DNA from: Aureliella helgolandensis
GTDB lineage: Bacteria > Planctomycetota > Planctomycetia > Pirellulales > Pirellulaceae
DNA length: 64,000 bases
Direction: 5' to 3'
NCBI RefSeq assembly: GCF_007752135.1
Contig: NZ_CP036298.1
Location: 434,001-498,000, forward strand
A model generated the notes under the pieces. The model did not search any database, was not told the origin of the DNA, and worked only from the letters and a program-made list of their open reading frames with translations. Below, one piece after another: positions 1 through 10,002 of the stretch; position 1 is the stretch's first letter; each line of letters opens with the position of its first letter. The position numbers were made by a program, and so were the translations under genes.

Positions 1-3000
1 CGAAGATTCGCGAGCACGTAATTCGCGTCGAGCGCGGTAGCGGGTGCGAGTTTCGTAGGCGGTCAGCTGTTCCAACAATTCCTCGATGGACTTACCGGCT
101 TGCAGAGTGGGCTCAAGCAGCGGTTTGTCTTTGTAGACCATGCGATAGAGGCGACCGTGTTGGTGGTCGCGATTCGGATCGCGTTGGGAGTATTGCATGT
201 GCCCGATGAGTGCGTTGCACCAATCGCCAAACCACAAGGCGCCGTCGGGGCCAATTTGTGGATCTACGGGGCGGAAAAACATGTCGGTTGAGCTGAGGAG
301 GTCGTCGACTCGCTGGCCTGCAAAGCCCGCGGTGTCGGCTTCATCCCCCACGTCGAAGCGTGGCATACCGTGCATATTAATAACGCAGGCATAGATAAAC
401 TGACCTTGGACGCTGTCCGGGAAATGGCGACTGTACAGGAAGTCGTTGCCCACGGCAGGACGCATGCCTTCGTTGTCGAAAATTGGTCTCAATGTCTTCC
501 GTGAGGGAACAGCAAAGCCCGACAGAGGGCTGGTCCAATGTTGTTGGGCGTTGGTGCCGTCGCCGATGATTCCCATACCCCAGCGATCGAAGACCATGCA
601 CCACGGATTGCCGTAGCCGGGGGTGCGGAAGTGGCGGAATTTCCAAGATTGTGGATCGAACACGTAGGCTCCCGAGGGGCCCTTATTGCGGAACGGTCCC
701 CAAGGTGTCTCGAGGGTAGTGGACATGGAGACCCCTTCGAGCATGTAGAGGAGTCCTCCGTGCGACCACTCCCAGGCACCCATGGCGTGGTGAGTGTCAT
801 CGGTGGCAATGCCATCGATCAAGTAGTTGACCTCGTCTGCTTGATCATCGCCGTCGGTATCCCGCAAGAAGATGATGCGAGGCTCATCCACGACGAGGAC
901 CCCGTCCTCATGGAATTCGAATCCGGTAGGGCAAATGAGGCGGTCGTAGAAGGTCTTGCATACATCGGCGCGGCCATCTTTGTCGGTGTCTTCGAAGATC
1001 AAGATTTTATCGCCCGGCTTAGCGGAGCCAGGCAGCCATTGTGGATAGTTCACCATGCAGGAGACCCACAGGCGGCCTTGGGTGTCGAAGGTCATTTGCG
1101 TTGGGTTCGAGAACTCTGGGAAGTCCGCTTCGGAAGCAAAGAGTTGAATTTCAAACCCTTCCGGAACGTTCATTTGAGCCATCGACTCTTCCGGGGTCGG
1201 ATACTCCAGGGTTTTGGGCTCCCGCCATTTGCGGAAGCCTTCGTCACGGGTGCCGAACATCGTTTCTGGAATAAAGACCTCACCGGTTTCCGAATCGTCG
1301 GGGATCTCGGGGACGTCTTTGCCTTCCGCTAGATCCCAGATGTAGCGATCGCGTACGGCCACCATCTTGCGAATCTTTTGGTACTCGCCAGGGAAGGTCT
1401 CGGTGTCCCAAGTGCGGCGGCCGCCGTAGACGTACCAACCGTTGAGCATCCGATAATCTTGGAGGTGCAACCACGATTTGTCGTTGACTGCCTCACGGAT
1501 TCGGTGGAATGTCGAGACATCCATGCCGACGGGATGAGGTGTTTGGAACAGTTGTTTGTCGAGTTCGGCGGCAATCAAACGATCCCCCTGTTCGTTGGAA
1601 TGCACGCCATTGATGGTGTATTGAGCACCGGCCTCCTCTGCGAAGGCGACCTTGGTCGGCTGGAACAATTCGATATAGGGCAGGTCGAGCTGTTGAGCTA
1701 AGTCACGAACGGCAGCGGAGTATTTTTCGAGTGAGCGATTGTTGCTCTCTCCATCGGGCAAGGTGGCTTTGTCAGTCGCTTCGAAGGCGATGGGGCTGAC
1801 GAGAATGAAACGCGCCTCGCGGCCCGCCTTGGAGTACTTCTGCTTGTAGCGTTCAATCCACTGACCGTATTGGGTTTGGAATTGCTCAATCTCGCTAGCT
1901 GAATCACCGCGAAAGTGTTCATTGAAGCCGAAGAAGCAGAGGAAGAGTTCTGGTCCGAACTCGTCCATTGGATTGTCAATTTCCGTGTAATTGTCCGGCC
2001 GCTGTTGGTTGCCCACCTCATCTGCGGGCCAGCCAAAATTGCGGACGATCAATTCCTTTTCAGGAAACCGAGTGTGTAAGAGGGACTCAAAGTATCCGAA
2101 CAGATTCATGCGTTCTGCCAGCGAGCCACCCACGAAGGCGATCCGTTCTTGATCACGGAACTCAAAGGGCAAAGAGCTGGAGGACGACGGGCTATCCGAT
2201 GCTGTTTCCACGAATTTCCAGGCAGGCGAATTGGCGGGGTCGACAGCCACAGTCGCTTTGCCCAAGCCGAAATCGGCAGGTTGCAAGTCTCGCTTTTCCC
2301 AGTAGTTGGCTGGTTCGCGAATGAATCCATAGAAGCTCGGGTCGAATGGGTCGACGAAAGCGACGTTCGAATGGGCTGGGACGTCGCGGCCGGTCAGATG
2401 CAAAGCTGCGTTCACGACTAAACGTCTGAGGTCCTCGTCGGCGAAATCGACTGCCGCACCACCGGTCGCGCAGAATGCATTCCCCTGCCCGCTACCGTTG
2501 GGCTTCTGGTAGGAGTGGAGCCATGCGAAGGCTTGCATGGGATCGTTCTTGGCGCCTTCCACGTTGGGGGATCGAGGGTCCAGTGATTCGGTAACTGCAG
2601 CCCTGAGAAGAATTTGATCATCGTCGGTTAGATGTTTGACTCCGTAGACATCCGATGGGCAAAAGATTTCTCCCACGCCCCTGAGGATTGGATGGTTGGC
2701 TTGGCCTTTTTCCACCACGCTTCGAGCCCCCTCGACCTTGTGCTTGCCATGGTGATTGACCCATGTTTCCCCTAAAACTTGCAGCCCAAAGTCTGCGAAC
2801 GGAATTCCGCCGAAGGAACCTTTTCCGTTAAAGGCATGCGTGGCGGTGCGGATGCCGAGGACCGGCTTGCCCTCGTTGAGGTATTGTGTAACGAACTGAC
2901 TACCTTTCGCATCGGGCGTTCTGAATCGCGTGCCGATAATCATCAGATCGGCATCCTGCAGTGCGTCCAGTCCCTTGAGACCCGTCGAATTGTTGGGGTC

Positions 3001-3255
3001 GATATAACTGACGTTGTCCTCCGACATCGAGAACAATACCGTGCATTTGAAACCATGATGCTGGCTGAGGATCTTACCCAGCATCGGCATGGTCTCCTCC
3101 GTTCGATACTCTTCGTCTCCTGCGATCAGGACCACGTGCTTGGGGTGGTCCGCTCCGTTGCCCGGATTGAATACTATGCGATCTTCAGCTGCCATCGCTG
3201 ATGGAATCGAGAGGCAGCTCAATACTAAGCTGCATAGAGGGATCATGATTCTCAT
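1..3255 (-). CDS. ThuA / SGNH hydrolase / PVC-type propeller fusion protein (3' end outside window)
   Basis: The frame is open from the ATG at 3255 to base 1, giving 1085 residues with the C-terminus missing. A signal peptide (about 1-22) is followed by a ThuA-like glutamine-amidotransferase-fold domain (about 38-300). An SGNH/GDSL hydrolase domain (about 370-565) starts with a GGSLAERM block near residue 376 and has an NGVHSNEQG block carrying the likely catalytic His. From about 690 a beta-propeller of the PVC sugar-dehydrogenase type begins (PEGFEIQLFASEADF, then GRLWVSC and DTDKDGRADVC). Family knowledge says such proteins usually continue into HEAT repeats and a CxxCH cytochrome domain; that part is not visible here. 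Likely exported, with a role in carbohydrate or acetylated-glycan breakdown; the substrate is unknown. Confidence 0.88.
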   Translation of the reverse strand, partial: MRIMIPLCSLVLSCLSIPSAMAAEDRIVFNPGNGADHPKHVVLIAGDEEYRTEETMPMLGKILSQHHGFKCTVLFSMSEDNVSYIDPNNSTGLKGLDALQDADLMIIGTRFRTPDAKGSQFVTQYLNEGKPVLGIRTATHAFNGKGSFGGIPFADFGLQVLGETWVNHHGKHKVEGARSVVEKGQANHPILRGVGEIFCPSDVYGVKHLTDDDQILLRAAVTESLDPRSPNVEGAKNDPMQAFAWLHSYQKPNGSGQGNAFCATGGAAVDFADEDLRRLVVNAALHLTGRDVPAHSNVAFVDPFDPSFYGFIREPANYWEKRDLQPADFGLGKATVAVDPANSPAWKFVETASDSPSSSSSLPFEFRDQERIAFVGGSLAERMNLFGYFESLLHTRFPEKELIVRNFGWPADEVGNQQRPDNYTEIDNPMDEFGPELFLCFFGFNEHFRGDSASEIEQFQTQYGQWIERYKQKYSKAGREARFILVSPIAFEATDKATLPDGESNNRSLEKYSAAVRDLAQQLDLPYIELFQPTKVAFAEEAGAQYTINGVHSNEQGDRLIAAELDKQLFQTPHPVGMDVSTFHRIREAVNDKSWLHLQDYRMLNGWYVYGGRRTWDTETFPGEYQKIRKMVAVRDRYIWDLAEGKDVPEIPDDSETGEVFIPETMFGTRDEGFRKWREPKTLEYPTPEESMAQMNVPEGFEIQLFASEADFPEFSNPTQMTFDTQGRLWVSCMVNYPQWLPGSAKPGDKILIFEDTDKDGRADVCKTFYDRLICPTGFEFHEDGVLVVDEPRIIFLRDTDGDDQADEVNYLIDGIATDDTHHAMGAWEWSHGGLLYMLEGVSMSTTLETPWGPFRNKGPSGAYVFDPQSWKFRHFRTPGYGNPWCMVFDRWGMGIIGDGTNAQQHWTSPLSGFAVPSRKTLRPIFDNEGMRPAVGNDFLYSRHFPDSVQGQFIYACVINMHGMPRFDVGDEADTAGFAGQRVDDLLSSTDMFFRPVDPQIGPDGALWFGDWCNALIGHMQYSQRDPNRDHQHGRLYRMVYKDKPLLEPTLQAGKSIEELLEQLTAYETRTRYRARRELRARESS

Positions 3256-3587
3256 GGGGGACTCATTGTGGACGAGTGCATGGTGGGACGCTACGGCGTA
3301 GGTGCGTCAGCAGTTCTGCCTGACATGATACACGATTTGACAGGTGAGATCAGCAGGATGTTGAGGCAATGTGTTCCACGATTCTTAGCGCTCAGCCTGT
3401 CGGCAGAGCGGCTGGCAGAGTGATTCTAGTATTCAACGTGGAGAAGTAGTGCTGCTAATTGCCTTGCCGCAGCAACCATTCTCCCTTGCTCGCGCAGCGG
3501 GTGGCTATGTCAACAAGCCGTCACCCGCCGAGTTGGGTATTGCGAGTGGCCTGCTAGCCGTCGACTGCTCGTTTGTTGGGCTAGATT
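3256..3587. other. intergenic, no gene seen
   Basis: 332 bp between two minus-strand genes. Short frames here have no recognisable domain. It should hold the promoter of the ThuA/SGNH/propeller gene and the 3' end of the sulfatase transcript, but I see no convincing promoter or terminator. Confidence 0.6.
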
Positions 3588-5516
3588 TTACTGGGCTGAT
3601 TTTGGGACGCGTTGGGGGCGTGCCTGTGGGTTTTTGGGAATACCGTCGACCGCTTCGAGGTAGGCTAGTCGCCTTTGGACTTCCTGGCTCTCCAACGCTT
3701 GGGGTAGAAGATTCCGAGCCGAGATATCGAAGTCGTATCCCGGTTCGCCATCGCGTAACAGTACTACGGTGTTGAGGATCAAGTTAGCTTCGATGGGGGA
3801 CTTGCTCTGGCCGAGGCATTCCAGCAATACGCTTTGAGGATCCGACACGCCGATAAGCCCCAGGAACTCGGCAGCACGGACGCGCACGAGTCGGTTGTCG
3901 TCGTTTTGTGCAAGCTGTTGGGCAATAGGAGCGAGACTGGCGGCGCTCTTGCCGTGCGAGCTGCACGCGATGATTGCCCAGTAGCGGGCAATTGGATCGC
4001 GGGAAGCGAGGGCCCGCTCCAGATCGGATTCAATGTCACGAAACTTGGCTAAGCTAAGATCTGCGATGGCGACATATTCGGCAATTTCTGAAGCGTGCTG
4101 CGTGCCGAATTGCGTTGGATTGGCGGCGGCGTGTTCGGCCAAATAGCTCTCCGGGTAGAAGCTCAGGTCGGGCAGTGATTTGACTTTCGATTGCAATCGG
4201 TCTCGCATTCGCTGCAGCACGGTAGCGTAGGCGGGGTCGTTGGCCAGATTGTGAACTTCATGGGGATCCGCTTCGACGTCGAATAGCATTTCTGACGGTC
4301 GAGTGCGGAAGAATTGGCTCTGCGTTTCGTTGAGCTTTCCGGCCTGGAATTGTTCTCGCCATTGGCGGTAGGCAAGCATGATATAGCGGTAGTTGTTTTG
4401 CAAACCGTCGAAATTGAACGGTTGGTAGCTGCGAATGTAGTCGTATTTCCCGACTCGGAGGGAGCGAACGAAATCGTATTTTTCATCGAAACGGTCGGCA
4501 TAGCCAAAGGCTTCATCACGTGCATCGACCGCGGAAGCAGTGACGCCCAGCCCGAGGAATGGCTGGCCATCAATGCCGGTGGGAACGGGGACTCCAGCCA
4601 GGTTGAGCGTGGTGGCTCCCATATCAATGAATTGCACGAAGCCTGGAACCTGGGAGTCGGCCGGCCAGGGGGAAAGGTGTTTGAAATTCTCAGGGATGCG
4701 TACGACCAGGGGGACGTGCAATCCGTTGTTGTAGGCGTAGCCCTTTCCGCGTGGGAGGACACCGCCGTGGTCGCCGAAGTAGAAGATGAATGTGTCTTCC
4801 AGCAATTCGTCCTGATCGAGTTGATCGACAACTGCCCCGATTTGTTGGTCTACAGTTTGAATGTTGTCCAGATACTTGGCGACCGTGAAGCGAAAGAGCT
4901 CGGTGTCTGGATGGTAAGGGGCGATAGAGACAGTGGTCGGATCGTGGATCGTTTTCTGTCGCTCGAAGTCCTGCTGAGAAAAGTGGAGCGAGCTCTCGTG
5001 CGTGGCCCCAAAACTTTGCATGTGAAAGAAGGACTGCCCTGCCCTGCGGCCTCGCCAGTTTGCACTCTTCGAAGACTCATCCCAAGTGCCTCGAGTCTCC
5101 GTTGCGTTATAATCCTTCTTGCTATTGTTGGTCGTGTAGTACCCCGCTGCTCGGAGGTAAGCCGGAAACATCTCAACCCCAGGTGGCATGGGGGCTTCGA
5201 ATTCGCGACGGTGGAACTGTGTGCCAATTCGGGGGCCGTAACAGCCGGTCATTAAGGTCGTTCTGGCAACCGAGCAGACGGGAGCATTGGAGTACGCATT
5301 CTTGAAAAGCAGGCCGTCACTGGCCAATTGTGCAATGCGTGGTGCCTCCGCTCCATGCGCGTCGTAGAGTCGTAGGTATTCAGCGGAATTGTCTTCCGAG
5401 ATCAACCATACAACGTTGGGGCGTTCTGCGGCTTGCAAACGCGACCCGAGTGAATCGAGCAGCACAATGCCGGCCGTGGCGAGTAAGACGCAAGCGTGGA
5501 CGATTGAGGAATGCAT
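3588..5516 (-). CDS. secreted sulfatase, family S1 type
   Basis: 642 residues from the ATG at 5516. That start is chosen because it directly precedes a signal peptide (HACVLLATAGIVLL, cleavage near QAA-ER); a longer frame adds 33 residues with no signal. The sulfatase fold is clear: metal-site ISEDNS near 40, the formylglycine motif CSVAR at 81-85 followed by TTLMTG, and GDHGG with a downstream Lys/His region. The signature normally has Pro or Ala third; here it is Val. Residues from about 540 on look like short HEAT-type helices (DNRLVRVRAAEFLGLIG). It probably removes sulfate esters from an algal polysaccharide, as expected for planctomycetes. It needs a formylglycine-generating or anaerobic maturase enzyme, not present in this window. 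Confidence 0.9.
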   Translation of the reverse strand: MHSSIVHACVLLATAGIVLLDSLGSRLQAAERPNVVWLISEDNSAEYLRLYDAHGAEAPRIAQLASDGLLFKNAYSNAPVCSVARTTLMTGCYGPRIGTQFHRREFEAPMPPGVEMFPAYLRAAGYYTTNNSKKDYNATETRGTWDESSKSANWRGRRAGQSFFHMQSFGATHESSLHFSQQDFERQKTIHDPTTVSIAPYHPDTELFRFTVAKYLDNIQTVDQQIGAVVDQLDQDELLEDTFIFYFGDHGGVLPRGKGYAYNNGLHVPLVVRIPENFKHLSPWPADSQVPGFVQFIDMGATTLNLAGVPVPTGIDGQPFLGLGVTASAVDARDEAFGYADRFDEKYDFVRSLRVGKYDYIRSYQPFNFDGLQNNYRYIMLAYRQWREQFQAGKLNETQSQFFRTRPSEMLFDVEADPHEVHNLANDPAYATVLQRMRDRLQSKVKSLPDLSFYPESYLAEHAAANPTQFGTQHASEIAEYVAIADLSLAKFRDIESDLERALASRDPIARYWAIIACSSHGKSAASLAPIAQQLAQNDDNRLVRVRAAEFLGLIGVSDPQSVLLECLGQSKSPIEANLILNTVVLLRDGEPGYDFDISARNLLPQALESQEVQRRLAYLEAVDGIPKNPQARPQRVPKSAQ

Positions 5517-5946
5517 GATCGGGTTCACTTTGCGAGAAGGGCCAGTGGTAGAAATGTTGCCTCCCCTGCTCTGCTCTGCACGGTAGGCGTGCGATTGAGC
5601 GAGCCGATTGGGCACTAGGTGGCTGTCGGTGTAGTCGGTTCTCGCGCAATCGCAATGCTGTTCAGCGCGCTGGAGGGGCAGCGCGTCCGGCGCTATGCTG
5701 CCGTGGTCGGTGGAGTGCTGAAGGCACGCGGCTCATCGGTTTCAGAGCGCAACCTGTTTGACCGTGAAGGGAGCACCTCCATCGACCGGTAGCGGCAACC
5801 ATCTATCCTTGCTCACAGGGCGGACAGCAATTTCAACAAGCCATCGCGCGGCGGGGGACTGTTTTAGCAAGCCGCCCTGCGGCGGGTAGCAGCTTCGACA
5901 AGCTGCCACCACGCTGCGGCTGATTCTGCAAGCTGGGCTGCAGCGA
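5517..5946. other. intergenic with GC-rich hairpins
   Basis: 430 bp between the sulfatase start and the gyrA stop, without a gene. The half nearest gyrA (5830-5945) is rich in short inverted repeats built from AAGC, GCGGCGG and AGCTGC words. Similar words occur at 3480-3560, so this may be a degraded family of intergenic repeats. The other half should contain the sulfatase promoter, not identified. Confidence 0.5.
5871..5906 (-). terminator. two consecutive hairpins downstream of gyrA
   Basis: Stem one is CCGCC (5872-5876) with GGCGG (5881-5885). Stem two is GCAGCTT (5889-5895), loop CGAC, AAGCTGC (5900-5906), a perfect 7-bp stem. They lie 41-76 bp past the gyrA stop. There is no T-run, so they could equally be intergenic repeat hairpins or RNA 3'-end stabilisers. 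Confidence 0.35.
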
Positions 5947-8841
5947 TTATTCGTTCTCGTCGGTTTGGCTATCCGAGTCGATGGAGTCGTCCTCTGGAGG
6001 CGTTTGCATTTCTGGTTCGGACGCCGCGCTGGTATCGCTATCGCTATCGGGCAGTTCTACGGGGACCTCGCCAGCGGGAGCAGGGGCGCCGGAGATGGCG
6101 ACTTCCTCCTCGTCCACGACATCCTCCTTGGGCACTTTGACGATAGCGGTCAGGGTGTCTCCCTCGTCCACGTTCATGATGCGGACACCTTGCGTGTTGC
6201 GACCGATGATATTGATCTCATTGGCTGCGACGCGTTGGATTTTACCTAGCGAGGTCATCATGAGGAGTTCATCGTCGTCGGTCACGGGAACGATACCGAT
6301 CACCGGTCCGTTTCGCTTGCTGGCTTTGATGTCCATCAGGCCACCGCCACCACGTCGTTGGGTACGATAGGATTGGCTGGAGTTTGGAGAGTCCTCGCCA
6401 TCGGCCTCTGGTGCTTCTGCCGTCTCAGCGGTGGCGGTGACTTCGCCATCGACCGTTTCTGCGTCGTCGACCACGGCTAGCTTCTCGCCAGCTCCAAACC
6501 AAGTCCGCTTGCCGTAGCCTTGTTCGCAAACCGTCAGTAGCGTTGCTTCTGGGTTGGTGACCACCATGCCTACAACGGAATCTTCTTTTTTCAGGCGAAT
6601 GCCTTTGACTCCGGAGGTGTTGCGTCCCATTGAGCGGGCGTCGGATTCGGAAAAGCGAATTGCCTTGCCGCCTGCGGTAGCCATTAGGACTTGGTCATCG
6701 GGACCGACCACCACGACATCGACCAATTCGTCATCGTCCTTGAGCTTGATGGCGATGATGCCGCCTCGCTTGGGACGGGAGTAGGCGTCGAGTGGGGTTT
6801 TCTTCACCAGCCCCTTCTTGGTGGCCATCATCAAGAAGTGTCCGGGGAGGTCAAAGTCGCGAATGGCTACGCATTCTGTGATCGTTTCGTCAGCCGCCAA
6901 ATTGAGCAAGTTTACAATTGCCCGCCCACGACTTTCACGGCTCAGTTGTGGGATGTCGTAAACCTTTTGCCAGTAGACTTTTCCTTGGCTGGTAAAGAAC
7001 AGCAGGTAGGCGTGTGTGCTGGCCACAAACAAGTGTTCGATAGGATCTTCGTCCTCGACCTTGGCGCCCTTGATTCCCTTGCCTCCACGGCGTTGAGCTC
7101 GGTAGGTGATGGAGGGAGTCCGCTTGATGTAGCCGCGATGGCTGATCGTGACCACCATCGTTTCTTCGGTGATCAAATCCTCGAGGTTGTAGTTCCCCAA
7201 TTCTTCGTGGGAGATCTCGGTGCGACGGTTGTCTCCAAAGCGTCGTATCATCTCCGCCATGTCATCTTTGATGATGTCGTAGATGTTCTTTTGGTCAGAC
7301 AGGATGGTCAAATACCCATCGATTTCAACGAGCAAGGCAGCGTGTTCGTTGGTGAGTTTATCTTGTTCCAGGTTGACCAACTGTCCCAAACGCATGGCCA
7401 AAATGGCGTCGGTTTGGACGCTGGTTAGCGAGTAGGTGTCGGAGACTCCCCGATCCCGCTGGAACTCGATGAAACCATTGTCACCCAGGGCGCGCTCCAT
7501 CATGGACGCTGGAACCTGGACACCCATCAGCCGTTCTTTCGCTTCGGGCTGCGTGCGACTGCTGCGAATGATCTGGATGATTTGGTCGATGTCGGCCAGC
7601 GCGAGCAACAGGCCTTCGATGGTGTGTTTTCGCTTGCGAGCGCGAGCCAGTAGGAACTGGGTTCGCCGGCGGATTACCTCGACGCGGTGACGCACGAACT
7701 CTTGAAGCATCTCCTTGATGTTTAGCTCGCGCGGCTTGCCGTCGACCAATGCCAAGAAGATGATGGAGAAGGTGTCTTGCAGTGGTGAGAATTTGTAGAG
7801 CTGATTGAGGACGATGTCCGCGTCATGCCCCTGCTTGATATCGATCACCATCCGCACTGGTTCGTTGAGATCGCTCTCGTCGCGGATGCCGGAAATACCC
7901 TTGATCTTGCCCGAGCTGACCAGTCCGGCAATGCGTTCGATCACTCGATCGCGGAATTGCTGGAACGGGATTTCGCTCACGACGATTCGCGTGCGATTCT
8001 TGATCGTTTCGATCTTGGTGCGTGCGCGGACAACAACGGTACTGCGTCCCGTTCGGTAGCCCTGGCGAATGCCATAGCGGCCACAAATGATCCCACCGGT
8101 CGGGAAGTCGGGCCCGGGGACGATCTCCATCAGTTCATCGAGGCTGATGTCGGGATCATCCACCAAGGCGGTAACTGCGGTGCACACCTCGCGCAGATTG
8201 TGGGGAGGAATGCTGGTGGCCATGCCCACTGCAATCCCGGTTGTGCCATTGACCAGCAAGTTGGGGAAGCGGGCTGGAAGCACGACGGGTTCGTTACGAG
8301 CTTCGTCATAGGTGGGGACGAAATCGACGGTGTCGAGTTTGATGTCGTCGAGCATCATGGCGGCGGCCGCGCTCAACCGAGCTTCGGTATACCGCATCGC
8401 CGCTGGGGGGAGGCCAGCGATCGAGCCGAAATTCCCCTGTTTGTCGACGAGTACCTGCCGCATGTTCCACTCTTGCGCCATGCGGACCAGCGTCGGGTAG
8501 ATGACGGCTTCACCATGCGGGTGGTAGTTGCCGCTCGTGTCCCCGGAGATCTTGGCGCACTTGACTCGCTTGGAGCCTGGGCCGAGGTTGAGGTCGTTCA
8601 TCGCGACCAAGATTCTTCGCTGAGAAGGCTTGAGTCCGTCCCGTACGTCAGGCAGCGCCCGGCTCACAATCACGCTCATCGCGTAGGTCAGGTAACTGTC
8701 GCGCAGTTCGTTTTCGATCGGTTGATCAACAATGCGGGTGCCATCAAAGATCTCGTCACCATTGCCGCCATCTGCACCAGCGTTCGAGGCATTGGAATCG
8801 GAGTCGTTGGGGGGTACGTCAGACAAGCCAGAATCCTTCAA
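5947..8841 (-). CDS. gyrA: DNA gyrase subunit A
   Basis: 964 residues. GyrA with GyrB introduces negative supercoils; this subunit cuts and rejoins DNA. The start is TTG at 8841: an in-frame stop lies three codons upstream and no ATG precedes the conserved core, so the first 30 acidic residues are of uncertain extent. Core: [21 protein letters not shown] (45-65), the quinolone-region helix with [10 protein letters not shown], and catalytic Tyr151 in MRYTEAR. The C-terminal pinwheel carries the GyrA box QRRGGKG near 582, which separates gyrase from topoisomerase IV. A second similar block, QRRGGGG, occurs near 827. The tail after about 920 is highly acidic. At the positions of E. coli Ser83 and Asp87 there are Ala112 and Pro116. 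About 90 residues longer than E. coli GyrA. Confidence 0.97.
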   Translation of the reverse strand: MKDSGLSDVPPNDSDSNASNAGADGGNGDEIFDGTRIVDQPIENELRDSYLTYAMSVIVSRALPDVRDGLKPSQRRILVAMNDLNLGPGSKRVKCAKISGDTSGNYHPHGEAVIYPTLVRMAQEWNMRQVLVDKQGNFGSIAGLPPAAMRYTEARLSAAAAMMLDDIKLDTVDFVPTYDEARNEPVVLPARFPNLLVNGTTGIAVGMATSIPPHNLREVCTAVTALVDDPDISLDELMEIVPGPDFPTGGIICGRYGIRQGYRTGRSTVVVRARTKIETIKNRTRIVVSEIPFQQFRDRVIERIAGLVSSGKIKGISGIRDESDLNEPVRMVIDIKQGHDADIVLNQLYKFSPLQDTFSIIFLALVDGKPRELNIKEMLQEFVRHRVEVIRRRTQFLLARARKRKHTIEGLLLALADIDQIIQIIRSSRTQPEAKERLMGVQVPASMMERALGDNGFIEFQRDRGVSDTYSLTSVQTDAILAMRLGQLVNLEQDKLTNEHAALLVEIDGYLTILSDQKNIYDIIKDDMAEMIRRFGDNRRTEISHEELGNYNLEDLITEETMVVTISHRGYIKRTPSITYRAQRRGGKGIKGAKVEDEDPIEHLFVASTHAYLLFFTSQGKVYWQKVYDIPQLSRESRGRAIVNLLNLAADETITECVAIRDFDLPGHFLMMATKKGLVKKTPLDAYSRPKRGGIIAIKLKDDDELVDVVVVGPDDQVLMATAGGKAIRFSESDARSMGRNTSGVKGIRLKKEDSVVGMVVTNPEATLLTVCEQGYGKRTWFGAGEKLAVVDDAETVDGEVTATAETAEAPEADGEDSPNSSQSYRTQRRGGGGLMDIKASKRNGPVIGIVPVTDDDELLMMTSLGKIQRVAANEINIIGRNTQGVRIMNVDEGDTLTAIVKVPKEDVVDEEEVAISGAPAPAGEVPVELPDSDSDTSAASEPEMQTPPEDDSIDSDSQTDENE

Positions 8842-9246
8842 ATTTGCTCAGGGGGGCGGGGACTCCCAACAGACCGTGAGGAGGCTGTTTCAGCCTCGCT
8901 TCAGCAGTGCTTTCGGCGCGTCGCCCGGTACGTGCTCAATGGCCGGTGTTGGCAATTTTTCTGCGTCCAGAATTGCCCGTCACCTAAAGCGCCCGAATAT
9001 ACCAGTTTGGGGCGATTCTCACAACGGGCCGAAGATTGCGAGCGGTTGTTGTAAGTTGTTGCCGCAGAACGATTTGCGACATGTGTTTTAAGTGTCCCAA
9101 GCGGTCGTCGGGCTAGGGTCAAAAAAAGCGATCGGCGGCCTTGTGTAAACCGCACTGCCCGGGCCATGCTGCCGGAGGATGTGCGGGGGCAGCAGTCCGC
9201 GTTCGCCGAGCGCAGCCGACGGCTTCCAGCGAAATGCCGCCTAAAC
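8842..9246. other. intergenic upstream of gyrA
   Basis: 405 bp between the gyrA start and the stop of the PAS-AraC gene. An 88-codon minus-strand frame (8901-9167) has no recognisable domain and an unusually Arg/Thr-rich composition, so I do not call it. The region should contain the gyrA promoter; no clear -35/-10 pair stands out. Confidence 0.5.
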
Positions 9247-10002
9247 TTAAGGGACTGGTTTGGGTTGTTGCGCGTTGATCTTGCGAAACTTGTGTGGGGT
9301 GATTCCAGCGTGTTTCTTGAACTGCTGGGTGAATGCGCTTTGATCGCAGAAGCCGTAGCGGAGGGCGATGTCGGCGATCGGAGCGTCTGTTTTCAGCAGC
9401 GCATCGCTAGCAGCTTGGATCCGTGTTCTCGAGAGAAACTCCTGCACGTTCATCCCGAAAAATTCCAGGAACTTGCGATGCAGTTGCCGGGGAGAGAGGT
9501 CGGCAATCCGCGCCAAATCGGTCACCGTCAAACGGCTGGCGTGCCGCTCGCGAATGTGCTCCACGACCTTATCGATCTGGGTGTATGTTTGGAAGGACCG
9601 CCGGCTTCCCTCGTAGCTGCGGACGGTTCCCATGACCCCCACGATTCGCTGCTGCTCGTCGCGAATGGGGTGCTTGTTGGTGATGAACCAATCCAGCAGG
9701 CGTTGTTCGGTGTACCAGATTTCAACACGGCCGATGAGGGCCGTGCCGGTCTGCATGACCTGCTGGTCATCCTCGACGAATTTGGCGGCAATGTGTTGGG
9801 GGAAGTAATCGTAGTCGCTCGTGCCGATGATATCGTCCTCATGGCTCAACCCGAAGCGAGCTAGGATCCCAGGGCTGGCTCCCATCATGCGACTCTCCGC
9901 ATCCTTGACGAAAAAGTAGATCCCCGGCAGGTGTTCGAACAGCTCTTGAAACCTCTGCACTTGCCCCAGTTGTTGGTAGAAATCGCGCTGGATCGAATTC
10001 AT
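9247..10002 (-). CDS. PAS-domain AraC-family transcription regulator
   Basis: 251 residues. An N-terminal PAS-like sensor (about 15-130; LPGIYFFVKDAESR, GTSDYDYFP, HPIRDEQQRIVGVMGTV) is followed by a C-terminal AraC double helix-turn-helix (about 150-245; LTVTDLARIADLSPRQLHR and IADIALRYGFCDQSAFTQQF). The start is the ATG at 10002, which overlaps the stop of the DUF1499 gene as ATGA; an upstream in-frame extension of 19 codons lacks support. Third gene of a coupled operon with DUF1499 and an alpha/beta hydrolase. The PAS pocket suggests sensing of a small ligand; its target genes are unknown. Confidence 0.88.
   Translation of the reverse strand: MNSIQRDFYQQLGQVQRFQELFEHLPGIYFFVKDAESRMMGASPGILARFGLSHEDDIIGTSDYDYFPQHIAAKFVEDDQQVMQTGTALIGRVEIWYTEQRLLDWFITNKHPIRDEQQRIVGVMGTVRSYEGSRRSFQTYTQIDKVVEHIRERHASRLTVTDLARIADLSPRQLHRKFLEFFGMNVQEFLSRTRIQAASDALLKTDAPIADIALRYGFCDQSAFTQQFKKHAGITPHKFRKINAQQPKPVP

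Noticed and set aside
538-1332. 264-codon plus-strand frame
   Set aside because: Antisense to the ThuA/SGNH/propeller gene, which is open across the whole stretch with clear domains.
4314-5255. 313-codon plus-strand frame
   Set aside because: Antisense to the sulfatase; no domain.
7825-9054. 409-codon plus-strand frame
   Set aside because: Antisense to gyrA; a product of GC-rich codon use.
8901-9167. 88-codon minus-strand frame upstream of gyrA
   Set aside because: Basic, low-complexity composition and no family; likely non-coding.
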